A stretch of 5,133 nucleotides of DNA from Abditibacteriales bacterium (GCA_025055355.1 JANWYM010000338.1:1-5133), one strand, 5' to 3'. Shown: positions 1 to 5,131, counted from the first letter of the stretch. Notes: generated by a model not told the origin, from the letters alone. A program made the numbers and translations.

Positions 1-96
1 GCGGTCAACCTCGGCATGAACACCGATCGTGAACTTCAACTCAACTGCGACATCGAGGCTGCTGTGCGCGCCCGACGGTTGCGGCGGGCGGCATGA
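1..96 (+). CDS. C-terminal fragment of an unrecognised protein
   Basis: Frame 1 is open from the window edge to a TGA at 94-96 and would encode the last 31 residues of a protein, including NTDRELQLNCDIEAAVRARR and ending in an Arg/Ala-rich tail. Third codon positions are mostly G or C, as in the neighbouring genes, which supports real coding. The tail is charged and probably helical. I do not recognise the family, and 31 residues are too few to assign one. It would converge on the Gfo/Idh oxidoreductase gene, with the inverted-repeat element at 104-316 between the two stop codons. The alternative is that this is non-coding flank. Confidence 0.4.
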   Translation, partial: AVNLGMNTDRELQLNCDIEAAVRARRLRRAA

Positions 97-103
97 GATT
101 TCT

Positions 104-155
104 TAACGCAGCGTGCTGTCAGCGGATTGCGGTAGCGGATTAAACGGATGACTTT
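104..155 (+). repeat. left terminal inverted repeat
   Basis: This is the left 52-bp arm of the element at 104-316. It has an internal sub-repeat: AGCGGATT occurs at 121-128 and again at 134-141, followed by a related ACGGAT at 144-149. The arm therefore seems to be built from a short reiterated GCGGAT motif. Confidence 0.85.
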
Positions 156-194
156 TGCAGGTGGGACCATAGGGGTTGTCGGCGTTGTTTTGAA

Positions 195-223
195 CCTCCC
201 CCGACCCCTCCTTACCGAGGAGG
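195..223 (-). repeat. G-rich dispersed repeat with small hairpin inside the element
   Basis: Read on the minus strand, 195-217 closely resembles 2901-2920 in the other repeat-rich intergenic region: both have CGGTRAGG, then GGTCGGGGRAGG, with a 3-nt length difference between the two parts. On the plus strand, CCTCCT (207-212) and AGGAGG (218-223) form a perfect 6-bp hairpin with a 5-nt loop. The two occurrences suggest a genome-wide interspersed sequence, not a gene. Confidence 0.45.
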
Positions 224-243
224 AGAGAGTTTTAGGAGAGGCT

Positions 244-291
244 TTTAATCCGCCACCGCCTGCGAAAGTCATCCGTTTAATCCGCTACCGC
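244..291. repeat. direct repeat pair at the inner edge of the right arm
   Basis: TTTAATCCGCCACCGC (244-259) and TTTAATCCGCTACCGC (276-291) match at 15 of 16 positions, 32 bp apart. The first copy lies in the centre of the element and the second inside the right arm. The left side has no counterpart to the inner copy, so the two halves of the element are not symmetrical beyond about 61 bp. Confidence 0.6.
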
Positions 292-316
292 AATCCGCTG
301 ACAGCACGCTGCGTTA
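265..316 (-). repeat. right terminal inverted repeat
   Basis: This is the right 52-bp arm, identical to the left arm in reverse complement. Its outermost bases (TTA at 314-316) are the stop codon TAA of the minus-strand oxidoreductase gene. Homology to the left arm stops at 316: base 317 no longer matches base 103. Confidence 0.85.
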
Positions 317-1318
317 TGCATTGAGGGACGAGGCATAAATCGCATCCAGAATGCGCTGCACCGCCAAGCCGTGTTCGCCGGGGCAAATTGGCGTCATGCC
401 ACGTTGGATGCAGTTGACGAAGTGCTGCTGCGGCGTTTCGACGGGGCGGACGCGCACGGGTGCTGCATCGACTTGCGCTCCGGCTCGCTCATAAAACATC
501 TTCGCCCCGCCCCGCGTGGTCAGACCGCCTTTCGTGCCGTAGAGGTCAACGTAGACTTCATCTTTAGCGATGTTGCTTGCCCAACTGGCTTCGAGGAACA
601 AACTCGCGCCGTTCTCAAACTTGATGAGACCGACGGAGAGGTCGTCCACGTCAAAAGTCTTCTTCGCCTTTTGCGCCAGTGGTGGACCGAACTTGGCGTA
701 GGACGCCCCCAACACGTCGCTGACCTGCGGATAGTCCATCAGCCACAACGCTAAATCCAGCGCGTGAACGCCGATGTCACAGAGCGCGCCCCCGCCGGAG
801 AGGGCTTTCTGCGTGAACCAACTGCCCAAGGCGGGAATGCCGCGCCGCCGCAGGTAAAACGCCTTGGCAAAATACACTTCGCCCAAGCCCCCCGACTGGA
901 CGTAGTCCTTGAGGAAAAAATGCTCCGGCGTGAAGCGATAGTTGAAGTGCATCATCAAAATCCGCTGCGCCCTCTTCGCCGCTGCCACCATCTCTTCGGC
1001 TTCCCGTGCGCTCGTCGCCATGGGCTTCTCGACGAGGACGTGCTTGCCCGCCCGCAGCGCGGCAATGGTCACGGGCGCGTGTAGATAGTTGGGCAACGCC
1101 ACGGTCACGGCGTCCAGTTCGTCCATCGCGATTAACTCCGCGTAGTTCGCGTAAGCGTAGGGTGCATCATACTCCATCTGCACCGCCTTCAGTCGCGTCT
1201 CGTCAATATCGCACACCGCCAGCACGTTCGCGTTGGCGCACTTGGCGTAGTTCTGCAAATGCCAGCGCCCCATGCCCAAGCCGATGACGCCGACGTTGAT
1301 TTTTTGTGTTCGCTTCAC
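314..1318 (-). CDS. Gfo/Idh/MocA-family oxidoreductase
   Basis: Predicted cytosolic NAD(P)-dependent sugar or inositol dehydrogenase of 334 residues, about the usual length for the family. Numbering is from the GTG at 1318. The N-terminal Rossmann fold opens with VGVIGLGMGRWH (9-20), and an acidic residue ends strand 2 (VCDID, near 37), which favours NAD. The family EKP motif is at 97-99, with the conserved Lys98. The C-terminal substrate domain has SGGGALCDIGVHALD (174-188). Asp181 and His185 match the catalytic Asp/His spaced four apart in myo-inositol dehydrogenase. The reading frame stays open to a GTG at 1375, but the family fold begins only at about residue 26 of that version and its first codons overlap the divergent promoter. 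The GTG at 1316-1318 follows GAGGG at 1327-1331 and lies just downstream of a minus-strand TATGAT, so I prefer it. The substrate cannot be read from sequence. Its TAA stop is formed by the end of the inverted-repeat element. Confidence 0.9.
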   Translation of the reverse strand: MKRTQKINVGVIGLGMGRWHLQNYAKCANANVLAVCDIDETRLKAVQMEYDAPYAYANYAELIAMDELDAVTVALPNYLHAPVTIAALRAGKHVLVEKPMATSAREAEEMVAAAKRAQRILMMHFNYRFTPEHFFLKDYVQSGGLGEVYFAKAFYLRRRGIPALGSWFTQKALSGGGALCDIGVHALDLALWLMDYPQVSDVLGASYAKFGPPLAQKAKKTFDVDDLSVGLIKFENGASLFLEASWASNIAKDEVYVDLYGTKGGLTTRGGAKMFYERAGAQVDAAPVRVRPVETPQQHFVNCIQRGMTPICPGEHGLAVQRILDAIYASSLNA

Positions 1319-1339
1319 AGCCGCATCCCTCACCACTTT

Positions 1340-1367
1340 ATCATAACCGTTTTTGCTGAGAACGCAA
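1340..1367 (-). promoter_or_regulatory. possible promoter of the oxidoreductase gene
   Basis: On the minus strand, TATGAT (1340-1345) is a good -10 and TTGCGT (1362-1367) a weak -35, 16 nt apart. Transcription would begin near 1333, about 15 nt before the preferred GTG start at 1318. It lies head to head with the strong rightward promoter: the two -35 boxes are adjacent (1362-1367 and 1369-1374), so RNA polymerase could not occupy both freely. Confidence 0.4.
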
Positions 1368-1368
1368 G

Positions 1369-1397
1369 TTGACACTCAGGCAGAGGTTACTTATAAT
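1369..1397 (+). promoter_or_regulatory. perfect-consensus sigma-70-type promoter for hemQ
   Basis: TTGACA (1369-1374) and TATAAT (1392-1397) are separated by exactly 17 nt, the ideal housekeeping promoter. Transcription would start near 1404, about 28 nt before the hemQ start codon. No clear operator palindrome is visible around it, so it may be constitutive. Confidence 0.8.
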
Positions 1398-1418
1398 GAC
1401 CTGCGGGTGATTTGATTT

Positions 1419-1424
1419 AGGAGG
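1419..1424 (+). promoter_or_regulatory. ribosome binding site of hemQ
   Basis: A full AGGAGG lies 7 nt before the ATG at 1432. This fixes the start and, with the consensus promoter, predicts strong expression. Confidence 0.85.
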
Positions 1425-1431
1425 GAAACTT

Positions 1432-2172
1432 ATGAGACCAGAACGACCCACCGAAGGGCAGGCAGCTAAGTCATCCCTGCCCCGTCAGTTTGTCAACTTC
1501 GCTTTCTTCAAGGTAGATCCCGCGTGGCGGCGGCTGCCCGCTGACGAGCGCGCGCGGGGCAAGGAGCAATTTGCCTCCGTGATTGAGAAGTATCGGGACC
1601 GCGTGATGACGCTGTGTTACACGCTCGTCGGCATTCGCGGCGACTGCGATTTCCTGCTGTGGCGCATCGCGCACACCCAGCCGTCCACCCCCGACGTGTT
1701 TCAGGAGATGCAGACGGAGTTGCTGGCGACGGACTTAGGTAAGTATTTGACCGTCCCCTACTCCTACCTCTCGATGACCAAACGCTCAATGTACCTGGAC
1801 AAACACCATCCTCAGCACGCCGAGAGCCGCCTTTACATCAAGCCCGGCGAGCATAAGTATCTATTTGTCTATCCGTTCGTGAAGACGCGGGCGTGGTATA
1901 AACTCAACCAGACGACGCGGCAGGGCATGATGGATGAGCACATGCGCATCGGCAACAAGTATCCGTCCGTCAAGTTGAACACGACTTACTCCTACGGTTT
2001 GGACGACCAGGAGTTCGTCGTCGCGTTTGAGACGGATAGCCCGCAGGATTTTCTCGACCTCGTGGAGGAGTTGCGCTTCTCCGACGCCAGTAGTTACACC
2101 CTGCGCGATACGCCCATCTTCACGTGCCTGGCGCGGGACGTAAAAGGGATGTTGGACAGCCTTGGCGGATAG
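1432..2172 (+). CDS. hemQ: HemQ-like coproheme decarboxylase (chlorite dismutase family)
   Basis: 246 residues, the usual length. The family enzyme converts coproheme III to heme b by two peroxide-dependent decarboxylations, the last step of the coproporphyrin-dependent heme pathway, in the cytosol and usually as a pentamer. The two ferredoxin-like halves are visible: GIRGDCDFLLW (67-77) and YSYLSMTKRSMY (110-121) in the first, GLDDQEFVVAFETD (189-202) in the second. His170 in MMDEHMRIG fits the proximal heme ligand, and Tyr147 in VYPF the catalytic tyrosine of the YPM motif in Firmicutes HemQ. Aligning to GLDD, the distal Arg of true chlorite dismutases is replaced by Leu182, arguing against chlorite detoxification. 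The Gln of Firmicutes HemQ is also absent there (Leu182-Asn183). There is no signal peptide; the first 19 residues are a probably disordered tail. It has its own consensus promoter and is followed by the RmlC-like cupin gene after 81 bp. Confidence 0.88.
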   Translation: MRPERPTEGQAAKSSLPRQFVNFAFFKVDPAWRRLPADERARGKEQFASVIEKYRDRVMTLCYTLVGIRGDCDFLLWRIAHTQPSTPDVFQEMQTELLATDLGKYLTVPYSYLSMTKRSMYLDKHHPQHAESRLYIKPGEHKYLFVYPFVKTRAWYKLNQTTRQGMMDEHMRIGNKYPSVKLNTTYSYGLDDQEFVVAFETDSPQDFLDLVEELRFSDASSYTLRDTPIFTCLARDVKGMLDSLGG

Positions 2173-2191
2173 ATGCATCTGCCAATAGATG

Positions 2192-2233
2192 AAAGGTGCC
2201 GACGGATAACCACCGGAGGGACCTTTTATCCGT
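2192..2233 (+). promoter_or_regulatory. competing hairpins in the cupin gene leader
   Basis: ACGGATAA (2202-2209) and TTATCCGT (2226-2233) form a perfect 8-bp stem around a 16-nt loop. AAAGGT (2192-2197) can instead pair with ACCTTT (2221-2226), enclosing the first arm, so the two folds largely exclude each other. The structure ends 4 nt before the ribosome binding site of the cupin gene and could tune its translation. It is not a recognisable riboswitch and has no terminator U-run. Confidence 0.4.
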
Positions 2234-2237
2234 TAGC

Positions 2238-2244
2238 AGGAGAG
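2238..2244 (+). promoter_or_regulatory. ribosome binding site that sets the cupin start
   Basis: AGGAGAG lies 9 nt before the ATG at 2254. The earlier in-frame ATG at 2173 follows the hemQ stop directly and would add 27 residues lacking family similarity, so this site decides the start. Confidence 0.75.
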
Positions 2245-2253
2245 AGATACTCT

Positions 2254-2721
2254 ATGGCGTTTGTGGACGGAGTATGGGTGAAAGGCACACTGCCCGCCGG
2301 GGTGGATTTGAAGCGGTGCGACGTTTTTCTGGACCGCCGCGGCTGGCTGGTCGAGTGGTTGGACGAGACCAAGTTGGGCACGCTCAACGTGCGCTCGGTT
2401 TACACCAGCATCGCCTATCCCGGCCAGGAGCGGGCTGGGCATTATCACCTGAAGCGCACGGAGTATTGGATGGTCATTGGTGGAGAGGCAGAGGTCGAAC
2501 TGTTCGACTTGCGCGAGGACAGCCCGACGTTTGAAGCGCACTGCACCTTCTGCATGGGCGACGTCTGTCCCGCCCGCCTCATCATTCCCCCGCGCGTGGC
2601 GCACGTCTTCCGTGCCTTGGGCGTCGCCGAAGCGCGGCTGCTCGTGTGCGCGACGGAGTGCTACAATCCCGACGACAACGTGCCGTATGATTTCAGCGGT
2701 TGGCCCCGGCGGACCGCTTAG
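2254..2721 (+). CDS. RmlC-like cupin (dTDP-4-dehydrorhamnose 3,5-epimerase family)
   Basis: A 155-residue single-domain cytosolic cupin, shorter than classical RmlC (about 180). RmlC epimerises C3 and C5 of dTDP-4-keto-6-deoxyglucose in rhamnose synthesis. Matching landmarks in order are DRRGWLVEW (27-35), RSVYTSIAYPGQERAGHYH (47-65), the strand VELFDLREDSPTF (81-93), IPPRVAHVF (111-119) and ECYNPDDNVPYD (135-146). His63 occupies the place of the RmlC catalytic histidine and Lys67 may serve as a substrate-binding base. The C-terminal part that supplies the partner Asp in RmlC is missing or altered, so it may be a 3- or 5-epimerase, a ketoisomerase of the FdtA type, or a non-catalytic sugar-binding cupin. 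The start at 2254 places RG at residue 29-30, as in RmlC. It probably shares the hemQ transcript; no separate consensus promoter is seen in the 81-bp gap. Confidence 0.75.
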   Translation: MAFVDGVWVKGTLPAGVDLKRCDVFLDRRGWLVEWLDETKLGTLNVRSVYTSIAYPGQERAGHYHLKRTEYWMVIGGEAEVELFDLREDSPTFEAHCTFCMGDVCPARLIIPPRVAHVFRALGVAEARLLVCATECYNPDDNVPYDFSGWPRRTA

Positions 2722-2739
2722 AGCCTACCCGAAAGCCGT

Positions 2740-2790
2740 GGAGCGCGGGCTTCCAGCCTGCATAAAATGCCGGCAGGGTGTCGGCGCTCC
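2740..2790. repeat. interrupted inverted repeat, possible interspersed element
   Basis: GGAGCGC (2740-2746) and GCGCTCC (2784-2790) are perfect reverse complements, and CCTGC (2757-2761) pairs with GCAGG (2773-2777) inside them. The result is a two-part hairpin with an asymmetric internal loop, 18 nt past the cupin stop. The composition (GGGCTTCCAGCC, GCCGGCAGGG) is like interspersed intergenic sequences of several GC-rich phyla, but only one copy is present here. Confidence 0.4.
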
Positions 2791-2817
2791 GGCGAGCGGG
2801 GCGCAGCCATCCGCCGT

Positions 2818-2892
2818 GCCCGCCATTGCGAGCGCAGCGAAGCAATCTCCTGCGGCGGAGGGGATTGCTTCGCCGCGCTCGCAATGGCGGGC
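2818..2892. repeat. long near-perfect hairpin repeat between convergent genes
   Basis: Arms 2818-2851 and 2859-2892 form a 34-bp stem with one A/C mismatch (2836/2874), one T/G wobble (2848/2862) and a 7-nt loop. The core motif CATTGCGAGCGCAGCGAAGC resembles a hairpin repeat I recognise from intergenic regions of many unrelated bacteria. It lies between the converging cupin and SLH-protein genes and could end transcription both ways. On the plus strand TTTT follows one base after the stem (2894-2897), giving a weak intrinsic terminator for the hemQ-cupin transcript; there is no U-run on the minus side. Confidence 0.7.
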
Positions 2893-2900
2893 GTTTTCAT

Positions 2901-2920
2901 CGGTGAGGGGTCGGGGAAGG
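2901..2920 (+). repeat. second copy of the G-rich dispersed repeat
   Basis: CGGTGAGGGGTCGGGGAAGG matches the minus strand of 195-217 at 18 of 20 positions once a 3-nt gap is allowed. It follows directly after the long hairpin. Nothing else recognisable lies between here and the end of the next gene at 2954. Confidence 0.4.
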
Positions 2921-2953
2921 GACAAGGGAATGACGGCAACCGCGTAACTCTCC

Positions 2954-5131
2954 TTAAAACGTCCGCAGCAGATAGAACTCCCATCGGCTCTGCTTCCCGA
3001 ACGCATGAGGCACGAAGTTGTCGTTCGTGGTGGAGGTGCGCAGGGCGCGCAGTCCGATGGAGAAGTTGCGCGATACGTCGTAAAGGGCACGGAAGCGGAC
3101 GATGTTCTGACGCGAGAGCAGCGGGTCATCCGCGCCCCAATCAGCAAGTTCCATGTTGAAGCCCAAGGTCAGTTTGTTGACAGGCATCCAGTTTAAGTCG
3201 AGGTGGATGCTGTTGATGCCGCGCGCGCGGGGGTCAGGCGTCGCCCAGAGGTAGCCGATGGGACGCCCGCCGCGAAAGTAGTTTTCCACCACGTTCAGCG
3301 ATTGATACACACCCGGCTGCAGGTGGACGAACTCCAGCCGCCCGTTGAACTTGAGCGGGTTCTTGGCAAGAAACCCCTGCGCGCCTAACAGGAAACCGGC
3401 GCGGTGCGGCAGCGGCTCGCGCTCGCGGATGACCAAGTCATCTAACAGCACTTCCGAATACAAGTGAAACCCCTCCGCGACGTTGGCTTCGACGTAAAGA
3501 ATGGACACGGGGTTGGTGTTGACGTTGTTGGTCATGCGGTCCACAAGGACAAACGGCAGGGTCGGCACGAACGACGTCAACAGGAACGTGCCGCTTAACC
3601 CTTGATGGGCGGCAAGCATCGTCTCCGCCACGCCCAACCGTATTCTGTTTCCGACGTGCGTTTCGAGGCGATGTCCGTAGAGGTTCTTGCGCGGGTCGTT
3701 GCCAATGACGGTGGCGAAGCCCTCGTAGAGGAAATCGCTGCCGATGCGGTAGCGCGCTTTGACGTAATCGTAAGGACCGCCGGTGTCCGACAGCAGCAGG
3801 GTGCTGAACCGCCCGACGCCGTACCAGAAATCACCTCGCCCCGCTTCCCATTGCACGCGTCCCAACAACGGAAGTTTGATGGCATCATCTATCGTCAGCA
3901 CGGCGCGGCGAATGTTGGTGCTACGCCCTGTGGTGCTTTCGGAGTTCGTATCGAACTGCCCCTCGAAGCGCATCTTGCGGCTGATGTTGGCAAACAGGTT
4001 GAATCGCACGTTGAAGCCTGTATCTACCGACTGCCCGAACTCCGTGCGCGGCGCAATCCCAGAGCCGCTGGCCCTGACGTTGCCGAAGCGCAAGAAGCCA
4101 CTGAACCCGTAGGGTGCTCGCTCGCTCTGCGCTTTTTCCAACTGCATCTCGACGCTTTCAAAGTCCGCCCGCAGCATCCGCAGTTCCTTTTCATAATCGC
4201 GCACCAACTGGTTCAGCGCGGCGATGGAACCGTGCGCGACTTTTTCGTTGGGCTGCTGCGCGAGGTTGTGCAGGGCTTCGTTGATGAGTTCCGCCACCTG
4301 CGCCCGCGTGAACACAATGCTGTTCTCCGCCCGCGACTGGAACGGCGAGTCCTCGTGGAACACGCGGGCGGGATACTTCGTGATGAGCCCTTCGCTGGCC
4401 AGCGCGCCCAGCAAATCGTAGGTCTTCTCCGTGCGCGGCACGGTGAACTGCGGCAGTTGCGGCACGCGTTCGTTCGCCGGGCTGACCGGCGGTCCCGTGA
4501 TGCCGTCGCTTGCCTGAAAACTCAGCGTCATTTCATCTCCCACCGCCAATGACACGCCGCGCTCCACGTTGAAGACTCTGCCCTCCGCTTGGTGCGCCTC
4601 GACGCGGCTCACATGGAACGTGGCGACGCGCTGCTGCCCGCGATGTAGCGTGACGTAAGTCCCGGCTTCCAGCCCGTCCGCCCTGCCCGCACTGATGATG
4701 AGTTTGTCTTGCTCAACTGCGAGGATGACGGCTCTCGCGGCGACCTCGGGGCGTTGGGGTGGTGAAACGGTGGAACGTTGGGACGTTAGAACGTTGGGTG
4801 GTTGAGGGGCGAGGATGGGTTTGCTGGGCGCGGAGGCGGCTGCGTCCAACTCAACTGTATCGCCGACGGTCACGATGCCCATCTTCTGCACGATGCGCGC
4901 CGTCGAACGGTTCGCGCTCACCGCCGTGACTTCCAAGCGGGCGGTGACGGCCGTCTGAACTTTCGTGACGAAAACCATCCCGCGATGAACGCCCTCGTCG
5001 CTGCCCACGCTCAATTCCACGACGTTCCCCCGCACAGCGGTCACGAGCCCTACCAGATTTTTCTCGGCAGCGCCGATGCCCCCGCTGAGAAACATCAGCA
5101 GCGCCGCCGTCCATCCCAACAACCGATGCAT
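2954..5131 (-). CDS. SLH-domain outer-membrane beta-barrel protein, Wzi-like
   Basis: 725 residues. A signal peptide (about 1-22: Arg, then a hydrophobic run, then GIGAA) directs export. Two similar beta-rich modules follow (about 26-96 and 134-204), each with the pattern V-x-L/I-x-x-G-x-x-x-G-V/L-x-x-G and ending in VGD; they resemble small FlgT-C-like domains. A Pro/Ser/Thr linker (97-130) lies between them. Residues 237-289 look like one degenerate SLH segment (YDLLGALASEGLITKYP, then FTRAQVAELINEAL), which would bind cell-wall polymer. A heptad-like coiled coil spans about 303-336. From about 341 to 725 alternating strands form an outer-membrane barrel ending in RWEFYLLRTF, with the terminal Phe of barrel-assembly signals. 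FWYG...LLLS (435-448), YGHRLE (485-490), GVAE (500-503) and LYSEVLLDD (557-565) resemble Wzi-family capsule-assembly barrels. It probably ties the outer membrane to the wall and may bind or pass glycans. The ribosome binding site lies beyond the window, so an earlier start is possible. Confidence 0.8.
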   Translation of the reverse strand: MHRLLGWTAALLMFLSGGIGAAEKNLVGLVTAVRGNVVELSVGSDEGVHRGMVFVTKVQTAVTARLEVTAVSANRSTARIVQKMGIVTVGDTVELDAAASAPSKPILAPQPPNVLTSQRSTVSPPQRPEVAARAVILAVEQDKLIISAGRADGLEAGTYVTLHRGQQRVATFHVSRVEAHQAEGRVFNVERGVSLAVGDEMTLSFQASDGITGPPVSPANERVPQLPQFTVPRTEKTYDLLGALASEGLITKYPARVFHEDSPFQSRAENSIVFTRAQVAELINEALHNLAQQPNEKVAHGSIAALNQLVRDYEKELRMLRADFESVEMQLEKAQSERAPYGFSGFLRFGNVRASGSGIAPRTEFGQSVDTGFNVRFNLFANISRKMRFEGQFDTNSESTTGRSTNIRRAVLTIDDAIKLPLLGRVQWEAGRGDFWYGVGRFSTLLLSDTGGPYDYVKARYRIGSDFLYEGFATVIGNDPRKNLYGHRLETHVGNRIRLGVAETMLAAHQGLSGTFLLTSFVPTLPFVLVDRMTNNVNTNPVSILYVEANVAEGFHLYSEVLLDDLVIREREPLPHRAGFLLGAQGFLAKNPLKFNGRLEFVHLQPGVYQSLNVVENYFRGGRPIGYLWATPDPRARGINSIHLDLNWMPVNKLTLGFNMELADWGADDPLLSRQNIVRFRALYDVSRNFSIGLRALRTSTTNDNFVPHAFGKQSRWEFYLLRTF
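4748..4803 (+). repeat. degenerate 8-bp tandem repeat inside the SLH-protein gene
   Basis: Seven consecutive octamers can be laid out in register over 56 bp. The three central ones (4772-4779, 4780-4787, 4788-4795) fit GGRACGTT with at most one change each; the outer four are more degraded. On the coding strand the unit is AACGTYCC. It encodes residues 110-128 of the linker between the two beta modules. Because 8 is not a multiple of 3, successive units are read in different frames, giving a non-repetitive peptide (NVLTSQRSTVSPPQR). Confidence 0.6.

Larger units (their letters stand above)
104..316. mobile_element. MITE-like element with 52-bp perfect terminal inverted repeats
   Basis: Bases 104-155 are the exact reverse complement of 265-316 (52 of 52). 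After one mismatch, 157-161 and 259-263 also pair. The 109-nt centre has no convincing ORF and no transposase, so this looks like a non-autonomous element or a very long hairpin. The outermost bases are TA, so it can be read as an insertion at a TA dinucleotide with a TA duplication, the habit of IS630/Tc1-mariner-type elements. Because TA is its own reverse complement, duplication and repeat end cannot be told apart. The element lies between two convergent stop codons, so its transcript from either side would fold into a long duplex that could protect or end the mRNA. Without a second genomic copy, mobility is inference. Confidence 0.6.

Noticed and set aside
36..272. A minus-strand open frame across the inverted-repeat element
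   Set aside because: It spans the left arm and the left gene end, has low-complexity Arg/Thr/Pro content and no ribosome binding site. It is not supported as a gene.
104..316. Ordinary intrinsic terminator
   Set aside because: A 52-bp stem with a 109-nt loop and no U-run after either arm does not match an intrinsic terminator, although it may still influence transcript ends.
1319..1375. Upstream extension of the oxidoreductase to a GTG at 1375
   Set aside because: The extra 19 residues precede the Rossmann fold without family similarity, and the codons overlap both the hemQ -35 box and the likely promoter of the gene itself.
1432..2172. True chlorite dismutase
   Set aside because: The distal arginine needed for efficient chlorite breakdown is replaced by Leu182, and the catalytic tyrosine of coproheme decarboxylases is present. 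No perchlorate or chlorite metabolism genes are nearby.
2173..2253. N-terminal extension of the cupin from the ATG directly after the hemQ stop
   Set aside because: No ribosome binding site precedes it, the encoded residues cross the leader hairpins, and the start at 2254 has a good ribosome binding site and matches RmlC N-terminal spacing.
2192..2253. T-box or other known riboswitch before the cupin gene
   Set aside because: GGAGGGACC looks loosely like a T-box sequence, but there is no specifier stem, no conserved T-box core and no terminator, and the leader is too short.
3602..4552. A long plus-strand open frame of 316 codons
   Set aside because: It lies entirely inside the SLH-protein gene on the other strand, has a biased Arg/Val-rich composition and no recognisable domain. 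It is a high-GC antisense shadow.
4748..4803. CRISPR array or active phase-variation tract
   Set aside because: Units are 8 bp with no spacers, which excludes CRISPR. Most units are degenerate, which makes current slippage unlikely, so only a past or potential role is proposed.
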